Shown piece after piece: positions 16,216 through 24,636 of a stretch of DNA of 64,000 bases. The DNA lies in contig NZ_CP031264.1 in the NCBI RefSeq assembly GCF_003258605.2, positions 6,440,232-6,504,231 on the forward strand. The letters run 5' to 3'. Position 1 is the first letter of the stretch. The number at the start of each line of letters is the position of its first letter. The translations under genes and the position numbers were made by a program. The DNA comes from Peterkaempfera bronchialis (GTDB lineage: Bacteria > Actinomycetota > Actinomycetes > Streptomycetales > Streptomycetaceae). A model generated the notes under the pieces. It did not search any database. It saw nothing but the letters and a program-made list of their open reading frames with translations, and had not been told where the DNA came from.

Positions 16216-16952
16216 GTACCGCCCCCGCCGCCGGGGTCCGCATCGCCGGAGCCCGCGCCGTCGTCACCGGCGCGGCCTCCGGAATCGGGCGGGCCGTCGC
16301 CGAGCGCCTGCGCGCGGAGGGGGCGGCGGTCGTCGGCCTGGACCTGCGCGCCGACCCGGAGACCGTGGCCGTCGACGTACGCGACGAGGGATCGGTCCGG
16401 GCAGGCTTCGCCGAGGCGGTGTCCCGACTCGGCGGCGCCCCCACCATCCTGGTGCAGTCGGCCGGGGTCTTCCCGGTCCGCCCGCTGGACGAGGTCAGCG
16501 TCGCCGAGTGGCGCGACACCTTTGACGTCAATGTCCTCGGCACGATGCTCTGCGCGCGTACGGCGGTCGGGCTCGCCCGCGCCGCCGGCCACGGCCTCTC
16601 CATCGTCAACCTCTCCTCGATCGCCGCCGAGAGCAGCGACTGGGAGGAGCCGTGCGCGGCCTATGCCGCCACCAAGGCAGGGGTGGGCGCGCTGACCCGC
16701 GCCATGGCGGGGGAGTGGGCGCCCTACGGGGTCCGGGTGAATGCCGTCGCCCCCGGGATGATCGACACCCCCATGCTCCGGGTGATGGACGACCCTGCCG
16801 CCGGCGCCGAGACGATCCGCAGCAGCGTGCCGCTGGCCAGGCTCGGCCGCGCCGAGGAGATCGCCTCGGTGGTCTGCTTCCTCGCCTCCGAGGGCGCGTC
16901 GTATGTCACGGGGACGACGGTGACCGCCGACGGCGGCTACCGGATCAGGTAG
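16212..16952 (+). CDS. Short-chain dehydrogenase/reductase
   Basis: A 246-residue classical SDR. The NAD(P)-binding TGAASGIGRAV is near 19-29, the Asp of GLDLRAD near 41-47 suggests NAD preference, and the active site has Ser in NLSSIAAES near 137-145 and Y-x3-K in YAATKAG near 155-161. The C-terminal VTGTTVTADGGYRIR is typical of the family. It overlaps the deacetylase-like gene by ATGA and is the seventh gene of the transporter operon. It probably oxidises or reduces an alcohol/ketone on the imported compound or its hydrolysis product; the substrate cannot be inferred. Confidence 0.88.
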   Translation: MSTAPAAGVRIAGARAVVTGAASGIGRAVAERLRAEGAAVVGLDLRADPETVAVDVRDEGSVRAGFAEAVSRLGGAPTILVQSAGVFPVRPLDEVSVAEWRDTFDVNVLGTMLCARTAVGLARAAGHGLSIVNLSSIAAESSDWEEPCAAYAATKAGVGALTRAMAGEWAPYGVRVNAVAPGMIDTPMLRVMDDPAAGAETIRSSVPLARLGRAEEIASVVCFLASEGASYVTGTTVTADGGYRIR

Positions 16953-16980
16953 CAGGTAGTAGGTAGCAGTTAGCAGGTAG
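16948..16980 (+). repeat. TAG-rich short tandem repeat between SDR and amidase genes
   Basis: Imperfect copies of ggtagcag / ggtagtag fill the 33 bases from the SDR stop to the ribosome-binding site (aaggag) of the next gene, giving several TAG stops. The whole gap is 39 bp. Confidence 0.7.
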
Positions 16981-16991
16981 AAGGAGAACCA

Positions 16992-18065
16992 GTGAAGCGC
17001 ACCTTCACCTCGTCGGTCGCCGCACCCCGTGCGCGCGGCCGGGAGTTCGGCCTGGCCCACGCCGCCGAGATCGGCCGGACCATCGCCTCCTATCGCGCGC
17101 TCTTCGCCCGCACCGCCGGTCATGACCTCGACCTGGACGGGCCCGGCGCCGAGGCGCTGGCGGCCATCCGCGGCTGGGCTCCCGACCTCGCCGAGGAGAT
17201 CGAGGGCATCGCCGAGGGAGCGGGCCTGCCGGTCGAGCAGGTCGCCGCGATCAACGCCCGTACCGAGATCCTGGCGACCCTGACCCCGGCGGCCAAGGGC
17301 GAGTGCTCGGCGGTCGTCCTGCTGGCCGACGACGGCAGCGCGCCGGTCGCCGTCCAGACCTGGGACTGGTACTCCGGCATGGCCCCCAACTGGCTGGTCT
17401 GGACGATCCCCCACGGAGACGGCCGGGTGACCCGGACGGTCACGGAGTACGGCGTCGTCGGCAAGATCGGCGCGAACGGCGCGGGCATCGGCGTGCTCTT
17501 CACGATCCTGCACCATGAGCGCGACGGCCGGGGGATCGGTGTGCCCGTGCATGTGGTGGCCCGCCGGGTGCTCGATGACGCGGCCGACATCAACGACGCG
17601 CTCACGATGATCGCCTCGGCGGCGGTCTCGGCCTCCACATCGCTCACCGTGGTCGCCTCATCGGACGACGGCAGCGCCGCGATCACCGCCGAGCTGCACC
17701 CCGGCGGCCCGGCCTGGGTGCGGCCCGACGCCGACGGCGTGCTGATCCACACCAACCACTTCCTCACCCAGCCCGCCGCGCTCGGCGACACCGAGCCCAG
17801 GGCCTTCCCCGACACCCTGGTCCGCTACGACATCATCCAGCGCGGGCTCCGCCGCCGCACCGCCGGGCCCGCAGCAGCCAAGCCCGCAACGGAGCAGGTC
17901 CTCGCGGTGATGGCGAACCACCTGGGCGGCGGCGGCGCGGTCTGCTGCCACCCGGACCCGAGGGCGAGCGACCGCGACGCCGAGTACGCCACCCTGGCCA
18001 CGGTCGTCCTGGACACGGCGACCGGCGGAGTCACCGCGATCCCCGGCGGCCCCTGTACGCGTTAG
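16992..18065 (+). CDS. C45-family acyltransferase/amidohydrolase (Ntn hydrolase)
   Basis: A 357-residue protein of the peptidase C45 / acyl-CoA:6-aminopenicillanate acyltransferase family. The N-terminal helical part ends NARTEIL near 88-94, the family motif before the nucleophile. G103-E104-C105 then matches the region where these proenzymes cut themselves to expose an N-terminal Cys nucleophile. The segment TWDWYSG near 122 and the Asn in TNHFL near 253 fit the active site. Members hydrolyse or transfer acyl groups on amides. GTG 16992 has AAGGAG five bases upstream. It ends the operon and its stop overlaps the convergent regulator gene by four bases. No signal peptide is visible, so the product is probably intracellular. 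Confidence 0.8.
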   Translation: MKRTFTSSVAAPRARGREFGLAHAAEIGRTIASYRALFARTAGHDLDLDGPGAEALAAIRGWAPDLAEEIEGIAEGAGLPVEQVAAINARTEILATLTPAAKGECSAVVLLADDGSAPVAVQTWDWYSGMAPNWLVWTIPHGDGRVTRTVTEYGVVGKIGANGAGIGVLFTILHHERDGRGIGVPVHVVARRVLDDAADINDALTMIASAAVSASTSLTVVASSDDGSAAITAELHPGGPAWVRPDADGVLIHTNHFLTQPAALGDTEPRAFPDTLVRYDIIQRGLRRRTAGPAAAKPATEQVLAVMANHLGGGGAVCCHPDPRASDRDAEYATLATVVLDTATGGVTAIPGGPCTR

Positions 18066-19831
18066 CCGCCCTGGGCGGTGCGCCACGGCGGTTCGCGGAA
18101 CGCCGACACAGTGCCGAACGGCGCCGGGCCGAGCACCCGGTGCTGCCCGCCCTGGATCTGGTACACCAGGTGCGCCTGGCCGATCGAGGGGTCGGACGTC
18201 ACATCGGGGTAGGCCAGCGCGCACTGCCCAGCCGTGCCGAGGTAGTAGACGCCGTTGACGCCCCGGTGGACCAGGTGGCGCAGCGCGGCGGTGACATCGC
18301 GTGGGTCGCTGCCGCCCGTCGCGGTCCAGGCCGAGGCGAGCAGGCCGACCTGGTCGTAGGCCGCACCGGCCTGTGACCACCCGGACTCGGCGGCGTACTC
18401 CCGTCGGTACTCCTCCCGGAACCGCTTGCCGAGCGAGTCGTCGTAGACCCCGGTGACCGTCGACCAGATCACCCCCTCCGCGATGTCGCCCAGGGACTCG
18501 GAGAAGGCGGGCACGGAGGGGCCGTAGACGCAGTAGACCAGGGCGTCGGTGGCGTCCCGGCTGAAGGCGTGCTGGAAGCCGGCGAGCGCGTCGGCGACAA
18601 AGTGGGTGACCATCACGGCGGCCGGACCGATGTCGTGGAGGCGGGCCAGCACCGAGGTCCAGTCGTCGGGGAAGAGCGGCACCCGGATGACCTCGGAGAC
18701 CTCCCACCCGGAGCGCTCGGCCCGGTCGAAGAAGAGCTCGTTCGCCGTGTGCGTACTCACCGCGTCGGCTTCGACCAGAAGCAGCCTGCGGCTGGGCGGC
18801 TGCCACCGGCCGCTCCCCGCCAGCTCGTCCAGCAGCCGGACGAACCCGGTGCCGTAGTGCAGCTCGGACGGGCAGGTCTGGAAGACCGTGCCATAGCGGG
18901 TCGGGTCCTCCCGGACGAGCTGCACCTGCTCTTCGAAGGTGGCGGTGTGCAGATAGGGCCGGGCGAAGTCGGCGGCGAGGTCGAGCGCGGCCGGGTTCTC
19001 CGCGCTGGGGTAGCTGGAGATCAGCGCATCGACATCATGGTCGAAGACGGACTCGAACGCGGCCGTGACGCTGTCCGGCTCGAAGAAGTCCGCGCCGACC
19101 ACCACATGCTCGATCGGCCTGCCGCCGATGCCGCCCCGGCGGTTGATCTGCTGGACCGCCAGCCCCGCCCCCCGCAGCATCTCCAGCCCGTCCGAGGCCA
19201 CCGGCCCCGTCATGGGGATCACCGAGCCGAGCAGGAACGGCCTGCGCCGGGGGTAGGCCGGGGCCGTGGCCCGCCACCGCTCGGTCACCGGTGTGCCACC
19301 GGCCCGCTGCTCGATGTCGGCCAGCGTCAGGCCGGACACCCCCTCGGCACCGCCCGGTATCGGCAGCCTGAGCAGGCCGTTGTCCACGGCGACGGCGGCC
19401 AGGCCGCCGCGCCCGGTCTGGCCGAGCTTGGAGAGCAGGCGCTCCACCTGGGTGGAGACCGTGCGGGCGCTCGTCCCGAGGCGGCCCGAGATCTGCGCAT
19501 TGGTCAGCCCCAGGGCCAGCAGGGTGAGCACATCGATCTCGCGGGAGGTGAGCGAGCGCGGCAGTTCGGTGTCGGCCAGGGAGAGCAGCGCGGTGGCCTC
19601 AGACCCGGCAGACCCGGCAGCCCCGGCTCGTCGTTCGAGGCAGACCGCCAGCCAGGCGTCGCGCGGCTGCGCCCAGAGGAAGCGCGCGCTCTCATGCCGG
19701 GTGGCCAGGAATGCCGCCGCATAGCGGAGCAGCCCGGCGGGGACGGTGCGCCTCGGGCCGAGCCCGACCACCTGTCCCGATCGGTCGACGACGACTTCCC
19801 ATGCGGTACCGGCCGCTGCTGTGACTGCCAT
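18062..19831 (-). CDS. One-component regulator: LuxR-type HTH fused to an ABC-type ligand-binding domain
   Basis: A 589-residue protein. Residues 1-90 are an unassigned small domain and 93-155 a LuxR/NarL helix-turn-helix (LTSREIDVLTLLALGLTNAQ, then TVSTQVERLLSKLG). Residues 198-580 form a complete Leu/Ile/Val-binding-type (Peripla_BP_6) domain starting LLGSVIPMTGPVASDG. The last domain is a paralogue of the exported binding protein at 10603-11907: GPSVP, VIWSTVTG, WSQAGAAYD, HRGVNG, QAHLVYQIQ and PPW line up in the same order. There is no signal peptide or membrane segment, so it should sense ligand in the cytoplasm, as AmiC does for AmiR, but on one chain with the DNA-binding domain. It is divergent from hyuA and convergent with the transporter operon. 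Confidence 0.88.
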   Translation of the reverse strand: MAVTAAAGTAWEVVVDRSGQVVGLGPRRTVPAGLLRYAAAFLATRHESARFLWAQPRDAWLAVCLERRAGAAGSAGSEATALLSLADTELPRSLTSREIDVLTLLALGLTNAQISGRLGTSARTVSTQVERLLSKLGQTGRGGLAAVAVDNGLLRLPIPGGAEGVSGLTLADIEQRAGGTPVTERWRATAPAYPRRRPFLLGSVIPMTGPVASDGLEMLRGAGLAVQQINRRGGIGGRPIEHVVVGADFFEPDSVTAAFESVFDHDVDALISSYPSAENPAALDLAADFARPYLHTATFEEQVQLVREDPTRYGTVFQTCPSELHYGTGFVRLLDELAGSGRWQPPSRRLLLVEADAVSTHTANELFFDRAERSGWEVSEVIRVPLFPDDWTSVLARLHDIGPAAVMVTHFVADALAGFQHAFSRDATDALVYCVYGPSVPAFSESLGDIAEGVIWSTVTGVYDDSLGKRFREEYRREYAAESGWSQAGAAYDQVGLLASAWTATGGSDPRDVTAALRHLVHRGVNGVYYLGTAGQCALAYPDVTSDPSIGQAHLVYQIQGGQHRVLGPAPFGTVSAFREPPWRTAQGG

Positions 19832-19866
19832 AGGGACGCCGGCTCCTCACCACGAGTAGGGCTGTC

Positions 19867-19897
19867 CGTCATTTGACGCATGACGCCGGAAATCCGG
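19867..19897. promoter_or_regulatory. Putative operator between regulator and hyuA
   Basis: Bases 19867-19878 are CGTCA-TT-TGACG, and 19886-19897 are CCGG-AAAT-CCGG. The same pair of elements occurs upstream of the transporter operon at 10467-10496. The site lies in the 109-bp gap between the divergent regulator and hyuA starts, so it could control both. Binding is inferred. Confidence 0.6.
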
Positions 19898-19940
19898 TCC
19901 GATCAAATGTTCATGCAGTGTAACCAGGCAGGAGTTGCTT

Positions 19941-21985
19941 ATGGCCCAGGCTCGTGTGGGAATCGACGTCGGCGGCACGTTCACCGACGCCGTCCTCGTC
20001 GACAGTGACAACCGACTGCACATCGGGAAGGTCGCCTCCACCCCGTCGGACATCTCCGTGGGCTTCGTCCGTGGACTCGACGTACTGGAGGAACGCAGCG
20101 GCATCGCCGCCGGGGAACTGACCTACCTCGCCCACGGCACGACCGTGGCGACCAATGCCATCGTGCAGCGCAGGCTCGCCCGCAGCGGCCTGATCACCAA
20201 CGACGGCTTCCGCGACCTGCTGGAGATCGGCACCCAGCAGCGGGCGCACATCTACGACCTCTGGACCCCGGAGCAGCCTGCGGTGATCAGCCGCGAGCAC
20301 TGCCACGGCGTACGCGGTCGCATCGCCCCAGACGGCAGCGAACTCCAACCGCTCTCCGAGGACGACGTCCGGGCGGCGGCTGCGGCGCTGCGCGAGGCCG
20401 GGGCGGAGTCGGTCGCGGTCGTGCTGCTCTTCTCCTTTCTGAACCCCGCCCATGAGCGGCGGGTCCGCCGGATCCTCGCCGCCGAGCTGCCCGGGGTGCC
20501 GGTCACCCTCTCCTGCGAGGTGGCACCGGAGATCCGGGAGTACCTCCGCGCCAGTACGACCGCGCTCAACGCCTCGCTGCTGCCGCTCGTCGGCAGCTAC
20601 CTCGGCCGTCTCGCCGAGGTCGTGGCCGCGCGCGGGGTCGCGGTGCCGGTCCATCTGATGTGCTCCAACGGGGGCCTCGCCGCCGCCCGGGCGGCGGCGG
20701 AGCTGCCGGTGGCCCTCGCCACCTCGGGCCCGGCCGCCGGGGTCATCGGCGCGGCCCGGCTGGGCGCGCTCGCCGGTGAGAGCGACCTGCTCACCTTTGA
20801 CATGGGCGGCACCACCGCCGATGTCGCGGTCGTCATCGACGGCCGGCCCGAGGTCCGGCACAGCGGTGTGCTCAACGGCCACCCGGTCAACCTCTCCCAG
20901 CTCGATGTGCTCTGCGTCGGCGCGGGCGGCGGCTCGCTCGCCCGCGTCGACGAGTTCGGCGCCCTGCTGGTCGGCCCGCAGAGCGCGGGCGCCTCCCCGG
21001 CCCGGCGGCGTACGGGCGCGGCGGCGTCCACCCGACGGTCACCGACGCCCATGCGGTGCTCGGCACGCTCAGCGAGTCGCGGTCGCTCGGCGGCGACCTC
21101 ACCATCGACCCCGAGGCCGCACGCGCCGCCGTGCAGCGCGAGGTCGCCGGACCGCTCGGCCTGTCGGTCGAGGACGCCGCCTGGGCGATCCTGCGGGTGG
21201 CCAACGCCAATATGGCCGCCGCGCTGCGCCTGGTCTCCGTCGCCCGGGGCCATGACCCGCGCCGGATGGCCCTGGTCGCGCTCGGCGGCGCGGGCCCGAT
21301 GCACGGCTGTGCGCTCGCCGAGGAGCTGGACGTACCGCGCCTGCTCGTCCCGCCGTACCCCGGCGTGACGGCGGCGCTCGGCCTGCTGCTCTCCGACATC
21401 CGGTACGACATCGGGCAGAGCTGGGTCCGGGAGACCGGGCGGGTCGGCGAGGCCGCGCTGGAGGAGCAGCTGGCCGCGCTCACCGCGCGGGCCCGCGAAC
21501 TGCTCGCCCAGACCGGGCACGAGGAGGACGGGCAGCTGGAGTTCTCGGCCGACATGCGCTACCTCGGCCAGGCGTACAACCTCACCGTCCCGCTGCCGCC
21601 CCCGCCCGTCACCGCCGGGTCGACGGCGGAGGCCGAGCGGTCCTTTGTGGAGGCGCACCGCAAGGCGTACGACTACGTCCTCCCCGACACCCCGACCGAG
21701 ATCGTGGCGCTCCGGGTACGGGCGGTGGTCCCGGCGGAGCCGGTCGTCTGGGAGGTCGCCGGCGCCGGCCGCGACGATGCCTTCCTCGGCCGGCGGAAGG
21801 TGCATATGAACGGCGAATGGCTTGAGTGCGATGTGCTCGACCGGGCCCGCCTCGGCACCGGCGACCTCGTCCACGGCCCGGCGATCATCGACCAGGAGGA
21901 CACCACCACCGTCGTGCTGCCCGGTTGGCAGGCCGAGACGGTCGCCGCCGGCTCACTGCTGCTCACCCGAAGGGACCACGCCTGA
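19941..21985 (+). pseudogene. hyuA: Hydantoinase/5-oxoprolinase subunit A (HyuA), frameshifted
   Basis: HyuA is the ATP-binding subunit of N-methylhydantoinase/5-oxoprolinase-type enzymes. The first part reads normally: VGIDVGGTFTDAVLVD at the N-terminus, HGTTVATNAIVQRR near 65-80, SGPAAGVIGAARL and TFDMGGTTADVAVV, up to GALLVGPQSAGASP near residue 352. There the frame is lost. The family sequence GPAAYGRGGVHPTVTDAH resumes in the +2 frame, and the rest (ARGHDPRRMALVALGGAGPM...) runs to 21985. One missing base in the C/G run at about 20993-21003 explains this; restoring it gives 681 aa, the normal family length. ATG 19941 has GGAG seven bases upstream. Either a genuine null mutation or a sequencing error in a GC run. 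Confidence 0.85.
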
Positions 21986-23592
21986 TGACGCTCGACCCGG
22001 TGACCCAGGAGATCCTGGCCAGTGCGTTCCACAGCATCGGCGAGGAGATGGCGGTCGTGGAGTACCGCTCGTCCTTCTCCCCGATCATCCGCGAGATGCT
22101 CGACTTCAACTGCGCGCTCTTCGACGCGCAGGGCCGGATGGTCGCGCACTCCGAGCAGATCCCGGCGCAGCTCGGCCTGATGCAGTTCGCCCTGCAAGCC
22201 GCGCTGGTCCGCCACGGCGGAGTGCTCGCCCCGGGCGACGCCGTGCTCACCAACCACCCGTACATGGGCGGTACGCACACCAATGACCTCCAGGTGTTCA
22301 TGCCGATCCACGTGGGCGCCGAACTCGTCGGGTACGCCGGTTCCATCGCACACCACATCGACATCGGCGGCACCTTCCCGGGCACCGAGAGCGCGCAGAC
22401 CACCGAGCTCTTCCACGAGGGAATGATCTTCCCGGCGATCAAGCTGGTGGACGCCGGAGCCGTCAACGAGGTGGTCTACGACCTGATCCGCGCCAATGTC
22501 CGCGACCCGCACTCGACCGTCGGCGACCTCGGCGCCCAACTCGCGGCGTGCAAGCGCGGGGTGGAGCGGGTGCGCGAACTCTGCGGGCGGTTCGGCGCCG
22601 ACACCATCGTCCAGGCGATGGGCAGCCTGCTCGACGACACCTCGGCACGGGCTGGCGCGCTCTTCGCGGAGTGGCCGTCCACCTCGGTCACGGTCGAAGG
22701 ACATCTGGACGACGGCGGCTTCGAGGGCACCGACCCGGTACGCATCCGGCTGACCCTCACCGCCCGCGACGGACGTCTCTCCATCGACTTCACCGGCACC
22801 TCCGAGCAGGTCCCCAGCGGTATGAACGTGCCGCTGGCCAGCGCCCACGCCGGGGTCTACTTCGGGGTGCGCTGCTTCGCCGGCCACTCCGGCATCCGGC
22901 AGAACGACGGCATGACCCGGCTGATCGAGGTGACCGCCCCCGAGGGCACGCTGGTCAACCCGGTCTTCCCGGCGGCGCTCAGCGCACGGCACCTCGCCGT
23001 ACAGCGGATCGCCGATCTGATGATCGAGGCGCTCGGCGAGCTGCTGCCCGACCGGGCGGTCGCGGCGAGCCATGTCTCCTTCCCCGCCTGGGTGTTCCGC
23101 GCCCATGACCCCCGATCGGGCAAGGACACCCTGCTCGCCGACATCCTCGGCGGCGGCGGAGGCGCCCGCGCCGACGCCGACGGCGACCACGCGCTCGACA
23201 CCTACTGCTCCAACTGCGCGATCCTCCCAGCGGAGATCACCGAGCTGGAGTACCCCTGGCGGGTCGAACGCACCGAGCTGGTCGACGGCTCCGGCGGCAC
23301 CGGGCGCTTCCACGGCGGCCTCGCGGTCCGCCGCGACATCACCCTGCTCACCGCCGAGGCGGACGGCATGTACTACGTCGAGCAGACCAACGCCGACTTC
23401 GCCGCCAAGGGCCGCAACGGCGGCGGCAGCGGCACCCCGGGCCACGCCGCCCTGCGCCGCAGCGACTCCACCGACTGGGAACGCCTCCCGGGCAAGGGCT
23501 ACCTCCGCATGCGCAACGGCGACACCGTGTCCTTTGTCAGCGCCGGCGGCGGAGGCTACGGCACCCACCCCGACGGCGTGCCGCACCCATGA
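21985..23592 (+). CDS. hyuB: Hydantoinase/5-oxoprolinase subunit B (HyuB)
   Basis: A 535-residue protein, full length for HyuB. It begins LDPVTQEILASAFHSIGEEM and contains SSFSPIIREMLDFNCALFDA near 30-50, NHPYMGGTHTNDLQVFMPI near 91-110 and GSIAHHIDIGG near 119, with His/Asp residues typical of the metal site. The Gly-rich DILGGGGGARADADGD near 387-402 and a late SAGGGGYGTHPDG follow. HyuA and HyuB together hydrolyse cyclic amides such as N-methylhydantoin or 5-oxoproline with ATP. The ATG overlaps the hyuA stop as TGATG. Since hyuA is frameshifted in this sequence, the complex may be inactive unless the shift is an artefact. Confidence 0.88.
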   Translation: MTLDPVTQEILASAFHSIGEEMAVVEYRSSFSPIIREMLDFNCALFDAQGRMVAHSEQIPAQLGLMQFALQAALVRHGGVLAPGDAVLTNHPYMGGTHTNDLQVFMPIHVGAELVGYAGSIAHHIDIGGTFPGTESAQTTELFHEGMIFPAIKLVDAGAVNEVVYDLIRANVRDPHSTVGDLGAQLAACKRGVERVRELCGRFGADTIVQAMGSLLDDTSARAGALFAEWPSTSVTVEGHLDDGGFEGTDPVRIRLTLTARDGRLSIDFTGTSEQVPSGMNVPLASAHAGVYFGVRCFAGHSGIRQNDGMTRLIEVTAPEGTLVNPVFPAALSARHLAVQRIADLMIEALGELLPDRAVAASHVSFPAWVFRAHDPRSGKDTLLADILGGGGGARADADGDHALDTYCSNCAILPAEITELEYPWRVERTELVDGSGGTGRFHGGLAVRRDITLLTAEADGMYYVEQTNADFAAKGRNGGGSGTPGHAALRRSDSTDWERLPGKGYLRMRNGDTVSFVSAGGGGYGTHPDGVPHP

Positions 23593-23596
23593 CCTT

Positions 23597-23639
23597 CAGG
23601 GCGTTGAAACCCTGGTGAAACCAGGCTGAATGCGCCCTG
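23597..23639. promoter_or_regulatory. Nested 43-bp dyad between hyuB and the DrrA-like gene
   Basis: Outer arms CAGGGCG (23597-23603) and CGCCCTG (23633-23639) and inner arms CCTGGT (23611-23616) and ACCAGG (23620-23625) are perfect inverted repeats sharing the same centre at 23618; seven unpaired bases separate inner and outer arms on each side. The position, 4 bases after the hyuB stop and 16 before the next ATG, fits either a terminator with an internal bulge or an operator for a dimer of dimers. Confidence 0.55.
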
Positions 23640-23655
23640 CCGCAACCTCTGCGGC

Positions 23656-24636
23656 ATGACGCCAACGACATCGCACCCACTCGCCATCGCGGCCAAGGGG
23701 CTGCGCAAGGCATACGGGGACAAGACGGTCCTCGACGGCATCGACCTGGCCGTGCCGACCGGCACCATCTTCTCCCTGCTCGGCCCGAACGGCGCCGGCA
23801 AGACCACCGCCGTCAAGATCCTCTCCACCCTCCTCACCGCCGACGCCGGCGACCTGCGCGTCGGCGGCCACGACCTGGCCGCCGACCCGCAGGCCGTACG
23901 GGCCGCGATCGGCGTCACCGGCCAGTTCTCCGCCGTCGACGGCCTGATCACCGGCGAGGAGAACATGCTCCTGATGGCGGACCTGCACCACCTCTCCCGC
24001 AGCGAGGGCCGCCGCACCGCCGCCGAGCTGCTGGACCGCTTCGAACTGGTGGAGGCCGCGAAGAAGCCCGTCTCCAGCTACTCCGGCGGCATGCGGCGCC
24101 GCCTCGACATCGCCATGACGCTGGTCGGCGACCCGCGGATCCTCTTCCTGGACGAGCCGACCACCGGCCTGGACCCGCGCAGCCGCCACACCATGTGGGG
24201 GATCATCCGCGAGCTGGTCTCCGGCGGCGTCACCGTCTTCCTCACCACCCAGTACCTGGAGGAGGCCGACGAACTCGCCGACCGCATCGCCGTGTTGAGC
24301 GACGGCAGGATCGCCGCCGAGGGGAGCGCCGACGAGCTGAAGCGGCTCATCCCGGGCGGGCAGGTGCGGCTGCGGTTCACCGACCCGGTCGCGTACCGGT
24401 CCGCCGCCGTCGCCCTGCGCGAGGTCACCAGGGACGACGAGGCGCTGTCGCTGCGGATCCCCAGCGACGGCAGCCAGCGCGAGCTGCGCTCCATCCTCGA
24501 CCGACTGGACTCGGCCGGCATCGAGGCGGACGAGCTGACCGTGCACACCCCCGACCTCGACGACGTGTTCTTCGCCCTGACCGGCGGCGCCCATCTGCCC
24601 AACCAGCCCAACCAGCCCAAGGAGACCGTCCGATGA
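23656..24636 (+). CDS. Daunorubicin-resistance-type ABC transporter ATP-binding protein (DrrA-like)
   Basis: A 326-residue ATPase with Walker A GPNGAGKTT at 43-51, VTGQFSAVDGLITGEEN near 94-110 (the segment shared by DrrA proteins), signature YSGGMRRRLDIAMTLV near 142-157 and Walker B LFLDEPTTGLDPRSR. The C-terminal third holds the DrrA-type regulatory region, ending with DLDDVFFALTGG. The last residues are an NQPNQPK repeat. It overlaps its permease by ATGA. The pair should export a hydrophobic compound or antibiotic. The adjacent AfsR-like regulator is the obvious candidate controller. Confidence 0.88.
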   Translation: MTPTTSHPLAIAAKGLRKAYGDKTVLDGIDLAVPTGTIFSLLGPNGAGKTTAVKILSTLLTADAGDLRVGGHDLAADPQAVRAAIGVTGQFSAVDGLITGEENMLLMADLHHLSRSEGRRTAAELLDRFELVEAAKKPVSSYSGGMRRRLDIAMTLVGDPRILFLDEPTTGLDPRSRHTMWGIIRELVSGGVTVFLTTQYLEEADELADRIAVLSDGRIAAEGSADELKRLIPGGQVRLRFTDPVAYRSAAVALREVTRDDEALSLRIPSDGSQRELRSILDRLDSAGIEADELTVHTPDLDDVFFALTGGAHLPNQPNQPKETVR

